A stretch of 64,000 bases of DNA from Hymenobacter metallicola (GTDB lineage Bacteria; Bacteroidota; Bacteroidia; Cytophagales; Hymenobacteraceae): contig NZ_SRMB01000002.1 in assembly GCF_004745645.1 (NCBI RefSeq), forward strand, positions 682,001 to 746,000. Reading direction: 5' to 3'. A program made the translations under genes and the position numbers. Each line of letters starts with the position of its first letter. The stretch's first letter is position 1. Of this stretch, positions 1 to 8,192 are shown in pieces. The notes beneath the pieces are model-generated. The model searched no databases and was not told where the DNA came from. It saw nothing but the letters and a program-made list of their open reading frames with translations.

Positions 1-525
1 CGCGACAACCGCGCCTCGCAAACGGCCAGTCAGCTCATGGAAGCTATTTATACCAATGGCCTGGTCGTGCAGGTACTCAAGCACATGACCGGGCGGGAAA
101 GCCCCTATACCACTACTTACCCCCGGGGCCGCATTCGACTGTTTCCCAACCAGGTAACCTATAGCAAACACGTTCCTAACTACGACGCCTACCCCTCGGG
201 CCACCTGAGCACGGCCATGGCGACGGTAACGGTCATAGCCGAAAATTACCCCGAATACCGCTTTGTGCGGCCCGTGGGATATTCGCTGATGGGCATGCTG
301 AGCTACGCCATGCTCAACAATGGCGTACACTGGGCCAGCGACTATCCGCTGGCGGTGGCCCTGGGCTATGGCTTCGGTAAAATTGCGGTGATGCACGGCC
401 GCACCCAGGTGCAAAAAGATCAGCAAACCGGCTTGGTCATTCCCCGGCCCTGGTACAAGCAGGTGCGGGTGGCGCCCACTGGTAGCGTAGGCAACTACGG
501 CCTGCGTATGCAGTACCGCTGGTAA
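1..525 (+). CDS. PAP2 family phosphatase, C-terminal part (5' end outside window)
   Basis: The reading frame is open from the left edge, so the N-terminus is missing. The visible part has the three PAP2 (type 2 phosphatidic acid phosphatase) signatures: a KHMTGRESP segment resembling K-x6-RP, the PSGH box in YPSGHLSTAMA, and GVHWASDYPLA matching the R/x-H-x3-D box that holds the nucleophilic histidine. A hydrophobic stretch follows each motif, as expected for a membrane enzyme with a periplasmic active site. The family dephosphorylates lipid phosphates such as phosphatidate or undecaprenyl pyrophosphate; the substrate here cannot be told. A terminator hairpin follows directly. Family assignment is firm, specificity open. 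Confidence 0.85.
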   Translation, partial: RDNRASQTASQLMEAIYTNGLVVQVLKHMTGRESPYTTTYPRGRIRLFPNQVTYSKHVPNYDAYPSGHLSTAMATVTVIAENYPEYRFVRPVGYSLMGMLSYAMLNNGVHWASDYPLAVALGYGFGKIAVMHGRTQVQKDQQTGLVIPRPWYKQVRVAPTGSVGNYGLRMQYRW

Positions 526-546
526 ATAGCGTAGGCCGCAACACGC

Positions 547-585
547 AAAAAGCGGCCGGCCCCTCAGAGGTACCGGCCGCGTTTG
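547..585. terminator. Bidirectional terminator hairpin
   Basis: GCGGCCGG (552-559) pairs with CCGGCCGC (573-580), flanked by an A-run on the left and a short T-run on the right. It lies between the convergent PAP2 and SDR genes and could serve both. Confidence 0.65.
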
Positions 586-605
586 GGGGGTTATGGTAAG
601 GCCGC

Positions 606-1469
606 CTACGTGTTGAGTACCTCTCCGCCATTGGGGTGAATTGCCTGCCCGGTGATGTAGGAAGCATCTTCGCTGGCCAGAAACACGTAGCAGGGCCCCA
701 CTTCAGAAGGTTGGCCGGGGCGCTTCATGGTTGTGTCTTGGCCAAACGAAGCCACTTTTTCGGGTGGGAAGCTGGCCGGAATCAGGGGCGTCCAGATGGG
801 CCCCGGAGCTACGGAATTCACCCGGATCTTCTTTTCGGCCAGTTGCTGGGCAATGGAGCGGGTGTAGGCCGTAATGGCGCCTTTGGTAGAAGTATAGTCG
901 ACCAGCTGCTGGTTGCCGCGGTAAGCGTTAATCGACGAGGTGTTGATAATAGAGTCGCCTTCCTTCAGGTGCGGCAAGGCCGCGCGGGTCACGCGCACAA
1001 ACGAGAAGAAGTTGACCTGGAACGTATCCAGCCATTGCTGGTCGGGAATTTCGGTCACGTCTTGGCTCACGAACTGCTCGGCCGCATTGTTGACCAGTAC
1101 ATTCAGGCCGCCCAGTTCCTGCACGGTACGCTCCACGATCTGCTGGCAGAAGTCGGGCTCCCGCAGGTCGCCGGGCAGCGTGAGGCAGCGCCGCCCCTCC
1201 TGCTCAATCAGCTGGCGGGTGTCGTAAGCATCCTGCTCTTCGTCGGGCAGGTAGGTAATGGCCACATCGGCACCCTCGCGGGCAAAATGCACGGCCACCG
1301 AACGGCCAATACCGGAGTCGCCGCCCGTGATGAGAGCTACCTTGCCCTCCAGCTTGCCGCTGCCTTTGTAGGTGGCCCGGATATATTCTGGCTGCGGGGT
1401 CATCTCGGTTTCGAGCCCCGGCTGCTGATCTTGTTTTTGGGGAGGCAGAGAGGTTGGTTTAGTTTCCAT
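606..1469 (-). CDS. SDR family oxidoreductase (YdaD/YhdF-like)
   Basis: A 287-residue short-chain dehydrogenase. The cofactor motif TGGDSGIG lies at about residues 48-55, NNAA at 127-130, catalytic Ser near 178-179 and the Y192-x3-K196 pair in DYTSTK. The polar, Pro/Gln-rich N-terminal 40 residues before the Rossmann fold are typical of the glucose/ribitol dehydrogenase-like SDR subgroup that includes Bacillus YdaD and YhdF, often linked to general stress. It probably reduces or oxidises a small carbonyl or alcohol with NAD(P); the substrate is unknown. The gene is convergent with the PAP2 gene and divergent from the DUF5723-like gene. Confidence 0.9.
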   Translation of the reverse strand: METKPTSLPPQKQDQQPGLETEMTPQPEYIRATYKGSGKLEGKVALITGGDSGIGRSVAVHFAREGADVAITYLPDEEQDAYDTRQLIEQEGRRCLTLPGDLREPDFCQQIVERTVQELGGLNVLVNNAAEQFVSQDVTEIPDQQWLDTFQVNFFSFVRVTRAALPHLKEGDSIINTSSINAYRGNQQLVDYTSTKGAITAYTRSIAQQLAEKKIRVNSVAPGPIWTPLIPASFPPEKVASFGQDTTMKRPGQPSEVGPCYVFLASEDASYITGQAIHPNGGEVLNT

Positions 1470-1600
1470 AGTAAGGTGTGATAAGGAGTGCGTAAGCTGT
1501 AGAAAACGCAGTACCCGTCAGCAGGTTATAGCCCAGGTGATACTTTACGAGGGCTTCTACCAGCTCACTGCCGAGCTAATACCTCCCTTTTTTAGCTTAC

Positions 1601-1624
1601 ACAATACCTACTTGTAGGTATTGT
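1601..1624. promoter_or_regulatory. Perfect 11-bp palindrome, candidate operator
   Basis: ACAATACCTAC and GTAGGTATTGT form a perfect inverted repeat with a 2-bp spacer. No T-run follows, so it does not look like a terminator. Its right arm contains the TTG that fits the -33 position of the promoter just downstream, a typical repressor-site placement. The binding protein is unknown. Confidence 0.55.
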
Positions 1625-1651
1625 AGCCCGATTCGGGCTCCTATAACTTTG
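1621..1651 (+). promoter_or_regulatory. Bacteroidota-type promoter (TTG-N20-TAACTTTG)
   Basis: TTG at 1621-1623 is followed after 20 bp by TAACTTTG (1644-1651) and then C, matching the Bacteroidota sigma consensus TTG-N19..21-TAnnTTTGC. Transcription would start near 1658, giving a leader of about 250 nt before the DUF5723-like gene. I see no other gene or clear RNA structure in the remainder of the 1470-1909 gap. Confidence 0.55.
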
Positions 1652-1909
1652 CCTGGAAATAAAGCCGGCAGCTACTCCAACTTTCCTGCAACTACCTCGG
1701 GCTGGCCCAACCTGCCTAGGGCTTCTGTACGCTGTACAGCGCCAATCTTCCACACACAACCATTTTACATTCAATAGATTACCCCATACCCCGGCCTGCC
1801 ACCTACTTTCTACGGGCGCAACTACCCCCTGTGCCCGCCTCCTGACCGGAAGTTTCATTTTTTCGGTCTTCCCACGCTCTAACATCTGAACCTAACGCAA
1901 CATAACTAC

Positions 1910-3409
1910 ATGATTAATTTCCGTTTGTGCGGGCTGCTGCTCACGCTGCTTCCCGGGAGCCTCTCGGCTCAGCAGCTGTTCAACAGTACCCGTAGTAACT
2001 ACTCGGGCCTGGCCGGGGCGACCTGGAACCCGGCCAATATCGTCGATAACCGCTATTTCTTCCAGCTGCAACTGGTAAGCTTCGACGCCCACGCCACCAA
2101 CACGGCGTACCGCTACACCGGCCCCTGGAGCCCGCAGAACAGCAGCGCTCAGCTGGATTTAACCAAAGAGTTTCTGACCCGCCGGGAGAGCGACAAACCC
2201 AAACTCTTTAGTGCCGGCCTGAACGTGCGCGGCCCCGGGCTGATGGTACGCATCAGCCCCACCCAGAGCGTAGCCTTCAGTACGCGGGTACGCACCGCCG
2301 TTCAGGGCAATGCCGTGTCGGAATCCTTTATTCAAAACGCGGTGGACAAGTTCAAGTCCAAGGGCCGCTCGGCAGATAACTCGTTCAACATGAACCTGAA
2401 CGCCTTCTCCGAGTACGACCTTACCTACGGCCGCGTCATTATCGACAAAAGCCTGCACTTCCTGAAAGCGGGCGTGACGGCCAAGCGCTACATCGGCTTT
2501 GGCTCGGGCTATCTGCGCAGCGACAACGCGGATTATCAGATTATCGACAAGACCGCTGCTACCGGCGACACGATTGTGCGCATCAATAACCTGAACGCGG
2601 CCTTTGGCTACTCCAACCCCGATGCGTTCGACAACGTGGATGCCGACCAGGTGCTGAAGTGGCTCACGGGCGGCGGGCCCGGCGGCGGCTGGGGCGCCGA
2701 CCTGGGCGTGGTGTACGAATACCGCCCCAACATGGGCCAGTACCGCTACATCGACAAGAAGGGCGTGGACCGGCTCGACTACTCGCGCAACAAGTACCTC
2801 TACCGCGTGGCCGTGTCGGTTACCGACATCGGTTACATCCGCTACAAGGAAAATGCGACGGCCTTCAACAACATCAAAACCACGAAAAGCGGGGTGAGCG
2901 AGGCCGACCTGGAAGGCATTGACATTGACAACTACGAGGCCCGGCTGAACAAGATCCTGCGCACCGACAAGCAGGTGCGGGAAAATGAGTTTGTGGCCGG
3001 CGTGCCCACGGCCCTGAATGTGGACGTGGACTACCACGTCTACAAGTGGATTTATGCCAATGCCTCGGTAAGCCAGAACCTGCGCGGCAATTACGCCGTG
3101 GGCATGCGCAACTTCTCGTACGCCTCCGTGACGCCCCGCATCGAGAGCAAGTGGCTGGAAGTAGCCACGCCCCTGTCGATGATCAACGGCTACCAGACCT
3201 TTGCCTACGGCCTGATGCTGCGCCTGGGCCCGCTGGTGGTGGGCTCCAACGACCTGGGCGCCTACTTCGACTCGAGCAGCCCCTACGGCTTCAATGGCTA
3301 CGCCGAATTGTCGTTTGCGCTGGCCAACGGGGGGTACAAGAAAAAGCGTGGTACCCAACGCCTCAAGGACAGCTCTAGCAAGAAAGAGGACGCGGCCCCA
3401 AAGAAGTAA
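1910..3409 (+). CDS. DUF5723-like outer-membrane protein
   Basis: A 499-residue protein with a signal peptide ending near LSAQQ. The mature part begins with the phrase GLAGATWNPANIVDNRY, resembling the start of porin-like Bacteroidota proteins of the DUF5723 group, and continues as alternating-polarity, aromatic-rich segments consistent with an outer-membrane beta-barrel. A Gly-rich loop (GGGPGGGWGADLG) lies near residue 260 and the C-terminus is a short lysine-rich tail. Function is unknown. It appears monocistronic, with a palindrome-overlapped promoter upstream and a hairpin terminator downstream. The barrel assignment comes from sequence style, not from a search. Confidence 0.7.
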   Translation: MINFRLCGLLLTLLPGSLSAQQLFNSTRSNYSGLAGATWNPANIVDNRYFFQLQLVSFDAHATNTAYRYTGPWSPQNSSAQLDLTKEFLTRRESDKPKLFSAGLNVRGPGLMVRISPTQSVAFSTRVRTAVQGNAVSESFIQNAVDKFKSKGRSADNSFNMNLNAFSEYDLTYGRVIIDKSLHFLKAGVTAKRYIGFGSGYLRSDNADYQIIDKTAATGDTIVRINNLNAAFGYSNPDAFDNVDADQVLKWLTGGGPGGGWGADLGVVYEYRPNMGQYRYIDKKGVDRLDYSRNKYLYRVAVSVTDIGYIRYKENATAFNNIKTTKSGVSEADLEGIDIDNYEARLNKILRTDKQVRENEFVAGVPTALNVDVDYHVYKWIYANASVSQNLRGNYAVGMRNFSYASVTPRIESKWLEVATPLSMINGYQTFAYGLMLRLGPLVVGSNDLGAYFDSSSPYGFNGYAELSFALANGGYKKKRGTQRLKDSSSKKEDAAPKK

Positions 3410-3426
3410 CCAAGCAGAAGTAAAAA

Positions 3427-3460
3427 GTAAAGGCCGCCCGGTGGGCGGCCTTTACTTTTT
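3427..3460. terminator. Bidirectional terminator hairpin
   Basis: GTAAAGGCCGCCC pairs with GGGCGGCCTTTAC around a 3-nt loop, followed by TTTTT. It sits between the convergent DUF5723-like and TPR genes and overlaps the end of the latter. Confidence 0.8.
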
Positions 3461-4696
3461 GTGGGTTTTCAGGTAGAGTTTGGCTTCCCGGTACTGGGCC
3501 GATTTTTTCTCGGCCTTTTCTACCACCGTGCTGTAGTAGCGACGGGCGGCTTTGGGGTCTTTCTCGTCTTCGGCCATGCGGCCCAGGTTCAGATTGGCCG
3601 AGATATAGAAGCCGCTGTTCGTGTCGCCGGTCAATTCCGAAAACACCACGCAGCGCTGAAAGTAGTCTTTGGCCTTGGTTGCGTCCTTGTAGCTGTTTTG
3701 CACAATGGAGCCCAGAAAATAGGTGGCGTAGCGCCCACTGATGCCCTCGTAGCCGGCGTAGCCCCGATTAATCTTATCCAGTATTTCGCGGCTCACCCGC
3801 TCGCACTCCACCATGTCGCCCTGGTGGTAGCAGAGCAGGGCGTAGAAGCGCTGAAAGTAGGCGTTGTCGGGGTAGTTGTTGGCCAGGTAGCGGGCCGTGG
3901 GCAAGGCTCCGTCGAGGTTATTCTCCTCGGTGTAGAGAATGCGCATCAGGTACGACTTGGCTTCCAGGCCGGTGTAAAAGCCGTTGCTGGCCACATTGCG
4001 CAGCTGCTGCAAGCCCAGGGTGCGGTTGCCCTTGGGAAAGAGCAGCAGCACGGGTTTCAGCAGCGGGTAGTTGTCGGCTATCCAGACGGCGTAGTAGTTG
4101 AACAGGGCCTGGCCGAACAGAAACTCCGGACTCAGGCCGTTGGCTTCCTTGCTTTCCTGCAGGTAGCGCAGGGCCTTGCGGCTGCTGAGCGTGGCCTGGG
4201 TCCAGTTCTTGCGCTCGGCGTTCAGCTGGGCATCGAAGCCGTAGGCGGCCGACAGGAAAAAGCAGGCCTCGTAGTTCTTGTTGTCTTGGTCGTAGAGCAC
4301 CTCGGCCTTGCGCACGGTCGTGTCCATGTAGGCAAAGAGCGGCTTGTCGTACTGCTTGGTTTGCAGGTTGGTGGGCACAATCTTCCACCACTGGCTCAGG
4401 CCCATGAGCAGATAGGGCAAGGGGTGCTCGGGGTAGCGGCGGCGCAGGGAGCGGAATTGCTTTTCGGCCTTGTCGTACTTGAAGTTATAGAGGTTGTGCA
4501 TGGCCCCCTCCAGCTCCAGTTGAATATCCTTGTCGAGCATCAGCCAGCCTTTCCCGTCGCGGGCCCCGGGGGCAATGTCCACGTTTTCCAGTTCCACTTT
4601 GCGGATCGGACGGGGCGTTTTGGTGGTATCGACGCGCTGGCCCCAGGCCCACACGGGCGCGCACGCTACCAGAACTACCAAGAAGAACTTCCGCAT
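3452..4696 (-). CDS. Secreted tetratricopeptide-repeat protein
   Basis: A 414-residue protein with a signal peptide (MRKFFLVVLVACAP...WGQ). After a 50-residue linker come helical-repeat segments of TPR style: NLYNFKYDKAEKQFRSL followed by YPEHPLPYLLMGL, and later AKDYFQRCVVF and GRMAEDEKDPKAARRYY. It probably resides in the periplasm as a scaffold; partners are unknown. No enzymatic motif is visible. The 390-bp gap on its 5' side shows no convincing gene. Confidence 0.75.
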   Translation of the reverse strand: MRKFFLVVLVACAPVWAWGQRVDTTKTPRPIRKVELENVDIAPGARDGKGWLMLDKDIQLELEGAMHNLYNFKYDKAEKQFRSLRRRYPEHPLPYLLMGLSQWWKIVPTNLQTKQYDKPLFAYMDTTVRKAEVLYDQDNKNYEACFFLSAAYGFDAQLNAERKNWTQATLSSRKALRYLQESKEANGLSPEFLFGQALFNYYAVWIADNYPLLKPVLLLFPKGNRTLGLQQLRNVASNGFYTGLEAKSYLMRILYTEENNLDGALPTARYLANNYPDNAYFQRFYALLCYHQGDMVECERVSREILDKINRGYAGYEGISGRYATYFLGSIVQNSYKDATKAKDYFQRCVVFSELTGDTNSGFYISANLNLGRMAEDEKDPKAARRYYSTVVEKAEKKSAQYREAKLYLKTHKK

Positions 4697-5085
4697 ACGT
4701 GTCGTACTATAGGTTGCCCGGCTGCCCGCCCAGGCAAGTATTCAGTGGCTGCAAATAGCCAGAAGCTGGCCCGACAGACAGCCAAGGTGAGCAAGGGAAA
4801 TCAGCTGGTCACAACTGGATAAAGAACAAAGGGCGCCGAAACCCAAATAACGGCTTTATTCCTAACTGATGCCACCAGCGGTAGCCTAACGTCCTGGCCG
4901 GGGCCAAGAGTTCTGGGGCTCTTACGGCTGAGCTGCTACCAGGGGTTGTGTTCGAGCCAAAATAACAGCAAGGCCGGCGCCGGGCTTGGAAGTAGCCGCC
5001 AGGGGAAGGCCGGGCGCGGTAAGGGGTATAATCAGAATAGCAAGCTGCCACAAAGTCGCTCGGTGCAAGACTTCGCCCGGTCTTC
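4697..5085. other. Intergenic region without a recognisable gene
   Basis: The small open frames here have no convincing protein-like composition and overlap each other. A weak hairpin (AAGAC/GTCTT near 5066-5086) could end the pectate lyase transcript. No tRNA-like cloverleaf or clear promoter box was seen. Confidence 0.4.
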
Positions 5086-6558
5086 TTACCGGGGCGTTGG
5101 CGCCAGGCTGTTGAGGTAGGTTTCGAGCATGGTGTAGCCGCCGGGCCCGATTTTGCTGCGGTCGGCGGCATTCTGCGGGTTCAGCTTCTGCTTGGTTTCC
5201 CAGGCGTCGGGCATGCCGTCGTGGTCGGCGTCGGGCAGAGCCCGACCGGGTTGCAGCACGGGCCAAGCCTGCTGCGAAACACTGTAGGGCGTACCGTGGG
5301 CATAGCCCCCGGGCACGTCGATGATGCGGCCGGCACCGCGGCGCACGTCGCGGATGATGCGCTGGTCGAGCGTGTCGCGCCCGGGGCGGATGGCGCCGGC
5401 GCCCTGCAACACGGCTTCGTAGGCGGCTTCGGCGGTTTGGGTGGCCACCGGCCCCAGGGCAAAGGGTGTGTTTACTTGGGCCTGGACCGTATCGGCCCGG
5501 GTGCCGCCGTTCATGGCCACGCCGCGCCAGTTGCGGCGCGTCACGGCGGGGCTACCCTCCACCACGTTGCCGGCCACGTAGTATTTGCCGTAGGGCAACC
5601 CGCGTTCCTCCAGCTTGTAGGGGTTCAGCACCCGGGCCCGGACGCTGGCCTTGGTGGAGGGGCCAGGCTTGTAGTAGTTGCCGACAATATTGTAGTTGCC
5701 CCCTTCGCCGCCGTACACGTTGTTTTCGCCCCAGTTGTAGAGGACGTTGTTGCGGAAGTCCACGTTTTCGTAGCCGGGGGCGTGGGTGTAGCGGCTGCCA
5801 TTGAACCGCGGGGTGCGGGAAGTGCAGTGGGCAAACAGATTGTGGTGCATGCTGGCGTGCTGCCCGCCCCAGATGCCGCCGTAGCCGTGGTGCTCGAAGT
5901 CCTTGTCGCCTTTTTCGAAGTGGTAGGAATAGTTGAGCGGCTCGCTAATCAGGTTCCACTGCAGGGTGGTGCTGTCGTTTTCGTAAAAGGAAAACGCCTC
6001 GTCGGTGCTCCAGCTCATCGAGCAATGGTCAATCAGCAGGTGCTTTTGACGCATGCCACTGAAGGCATCGTCGCCCCCGGCCCCGTCCACGAAGCCCTGG
6101 TTCTGGTTTTTGTCGCCCATGCGGAAGCGCACGAAACGCACAATGACGTTGCTGGCTTTCACGCTCACGGGGTAGTCGGCCAGGCAGATACCGTCGCCGG
6201 GCGCGGTTTGGCCGGCCAGGGTCGTGTTGGCCTTTTCCAGCACCAGGGGCGCGGTCAGGTGAATAGTGCCCGACACCCGAAACACGACGGTGCGGGCCGC
6301 CGCGGGCTGCGTCAGGGCGTAGCGCAGGCTGCCCGGCTGGGTATCGTCCTTCAGGTTGGTTACCTCAAACACCGTAGTGGGCGCCTGGGCCGTGCCTCGT
6401 CCGCCGGAGGTAAAGCGCCCGGCGCCCTCGGCCCCGGGAAAGGCCAGCTGCTGGGCCAGAACCGGTAACGGCCCTAGCAGCAACGCCGAAGCCAGGGCCG
6501 CCGCGGTACGGGAGAGCAGGAAGCAGGAAAAGCCGCGGGAGGGTAAGGGCATCGACAT
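5086..6558 (-). CDS. Pectate lyase (polysaccharide lyase family 1-like)
   Basis: A 490-residue secreted protein with a signal peptide ending at LAQQ. The mature start AFPGAEGAGRFTSGGRGG-like and the segment VTNLKDDTQPGSLRYAL are the usual opening of Bacteroidota PL1-type right-handed beta-helix lyases. HCSMSWSTDE, WNLISEPLN and the Arg-containing SRTPRFNG supply calcium-site and catalytic-type residues. The C-terminus carries a thrombospondin-type-3-like calcium motif DADHDGMPDAWE. The enzyme would cleave polygalacturonate by beta-elimination, suggesting use of plant cell-wall pectin. No SusC/SusD pair lies next to it, so it is not part of a complete polysaccharide-utilisation locus here. Confidence 0.9.
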   Translation of the reverse strand: MSMPLPSRGFSCFLLSRTAAALASALLLGPLPVLAQQLAFPGAEGAGRFTSGGRGTAQAPTTVFEVTNLKDDTQPGSLRYALTQPAAARTVVFRVSGTIHLTAPLVLEKANTTLAGQTAPGDGICLADYPVSVKASNVIVRFVRFRMGDKNQNQGFVDGAGGDDAFSGMRQKHLLIDHCSMSWSTDEAFSFYENDSTTLQWNLISEPLNYSYHFEKGDKDFEHHGYGGIWGGQHASMHHNLFAHCTSRTPRFNGSRYTHAPGYENVDFRNNVLYNWGENNVYGGEGGNYNIVGNYYKPGPSTKASVRARVLNPYKLEERGLPYGKYYVAGNVVEGSPAVTRRNWRGVAMNGGTRADTVQAQVNTPFALGPVATQTAEAAYEAVLQGAGAIRPGRDTLDQRIIRDVRRGAGRIIDVPGGYAHGTPYSVSQQAWPVLQPGRALPDADHDGMPDAWETKQKLNPQNAADRSKIGPGGYTMLETYLNSLAPTPR

Positions 6559-6841
6559 GAAACAGGTGGTTAGGAAGGCGCGGAGCAGAAGGCCATAGCA
6601 GCAGTACCCCTTGCTTGGGCGGCACGCTGGGCGCTACGGCAACCTGATATTACCGAATTGCCGGAGCAGCCCGAAGCCGGAGCGGGTATTTCTTTATGCA
6701 AACGATGTCGGCAACGTTGCCAGCCCCCGGCGCCCCGGCGACTCTCACATAATCGGGTGATAAAGTGCAACCGGCCGGCCCTGCATTCATCTTTTGGGAT
6801 ATCCATCTTACCCGACCAACTCCGCTCCTGCCATTTGCCGT

Positions 6842-8182
6842 ATGACACTCCGCCTGCTTTGCGTACTCCTGCTGCTGATTACGGCCCTGCTGCCCCGGCC
6901 CGGGGTGGCCCAGGAATTGCCCCGCCGCGTGTTTGTCGGCATCGATTTGCAGGGCATCAACGACAGTATCCAGCGGCGCTACCACTTGCCCGACCAGAAC
7001 GGCATTCTGGTGCGGGGCGTGCGGCCCCGGTCGTCGGCGCAGGCGGCCGGGCTGCTGCCCAACGACATCATTCTGCAGCTGGGCAACGCGCAAGTGGGCA
7101 GCAACGTCGGGGAGTTTATCGGCCAGCTCAAGCGGTACCAAGTCGGCGACAAAGTACCGTTCCAGCTGCTGCGCAACGGCCGGAAAATCCGCAAGCGGGT
7201 AGCTTTTACCGCCTACCCCAAAGACAACAGCCCCTTTTACGACGTGCAATACGGGTCCGTGACCTACGGCCCCAACCAACTGCGCACCATCATTACCCGG
7301 CCCAAAAGCAGCTCCCGGGCCAAGGTTCCTTTGGTGCTGTTTATCCAGGGCGTGGGCTGCTTCTCGGTAGACAATCCGCTGAGCCGCGCCGACGCTACCA
7401 ACCGCATCCTTGACTCGTTGTCGCGCCACGGCTATGCCACCATGCGTATCGACAAAACCGGCATGGGCGACAGCCAAGGCACGCCCTGCCTGGAATCGGA
7501 CCTGCGCACGGAGGCCGGTGGCTACAAAGCCGGGTTGGCGGCCATCCGGCGGCTGCCTTTTGTGGATCAGCAAAACGTGTTTATTACCGGCTTCAGCATT
7601 GGCGGGGTAATGGCGCCCCTGGTGGCCCAGGGCGAAAACCTGAGAGGCGTGGTGGTATACGGCACCGTGAGCCGCACCTTTATCGAGTACCTACTCGAAA
7701 ACAAGCGCAACCAATGCCAGCTCCAGGGCCTGCCCTACGACTCCATCAACTCCCTGATGCGTACGTACTCGGCCGCTCTGCACCTGTTGCTGCAGGAAAA
7801 GCAGACGCCCGCCCAGGTGCTGGCGCGCTACCCGGCGGCCCGCCGCCTGCTCACCTTTCCGCAGCACTACACCTATATGCAGCAGTGGCAGGACCTGAAT
7901 TTGCCTGCCCTCTGGCAGCGGCTCGACACCCCCGTGCTGGCCCTCCGCGGCGCCGCCGACTACATTTCCTACTCCGTCGACCATCAGCTCATTGCCGACG
8001 CGGTAAACCGGGCCCACCCGGGCCGGGCTTCGTTTGTGCTGCTGCCCGACGTCGACCACCACTTCAACCGGGCCCGCGACCTGGCCGAAGCCCTGCGCAT
8101 GGATGAGCGGCCCAACCCGGAGAAAAACTTCGAGTTTATGCGTGTTATCCTGAACTGGCTCGACGAAAAGCAAAAGGCCTGA
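6842..8182 (+). CDS. Secreted PDZ-domain alpha/beta hydrolase
   Basis: A 446-residue protein beginning with a signal peptide (MTLRLLCVLLLL...GVAQ), which favours this ATG over an in-frame one 48 bp upstream. A PDZ domain (about residues 30-110, with GILVRGVRPRSSAQAAGL and NDIILQLGN) precedes an alpha/beta-hydrolase domain. The nucleophile elbow GFSIGG puts Ser at about 252; the likely acid lies in RGAADYIS and the likely His in DVDHHF. Such enzymes cleave esters or peptides; the PDZ domain probably binds a peptide terminus or gates access. It converges with the amidohydrolase gene with only 10 bp between stop codons. The substrate is unknown. Confidence 0.85.
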   Translation: MTLRLLCVLLLLITALLPRPGVAQELPRRVFVGIDLQGINDSIQRRYHLPDQNGILVRGVRPRSSAQAAGLLPNDIILQLGNAQVGSNVGEFIGQLKRYQVGDKVPFQLLRNGRKIRKRVAFTAYPKDNSPFYDVQYGSVTYGPNQLRTIITRPKSSSRAKVPLVLFIQGVGCFSVDNPLSRADATNRILDSLSRHGYATMRIDKTGMGDSQGTPCLESDLRTEAGGYKAGLAAIRRLPFVDQQNVFITGFSIGGVMAPLVAQGENLRGVVVYGTVSRTFIEYLLENKRNQCQLQGLPYDSINSLMRTYSAALHLLLQEKQTPAQVLARYPAARRLLTFPQHYTYMQQWQDLNLPALWQRLDTPVLALRGAADYISYSVDHQLIADAVNRAHPGRASFVLLPDVDHHFNRARDLAEALRMDERPNPEKNFEFMRVILNWLDEKQKA

Positions 8183-8192
8183 GCCAGCCGAA

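Noticed and set aside
2159..3358. 399-codon minus-strand frame opposite the DUF5723-like gene
   Set aside because: Composition (Val, Ala, His, Gly) is typical of an antisense shadow, and the plus-strand gene has a signal peptide and flanking signals.
3461..4822. 453-codon plus-strand frame opposite the TPR gene
   Set aside because: Antisense shadow; no signal peptide, no motif, strong Gly/Val/Leu bias.
5221..6468. 415-codon plus-strand frame opposite the pectate lyase gene
   Set aside because: Antisense shadow with no recognisable domain; the lyase motifs on the minus strand are clear.
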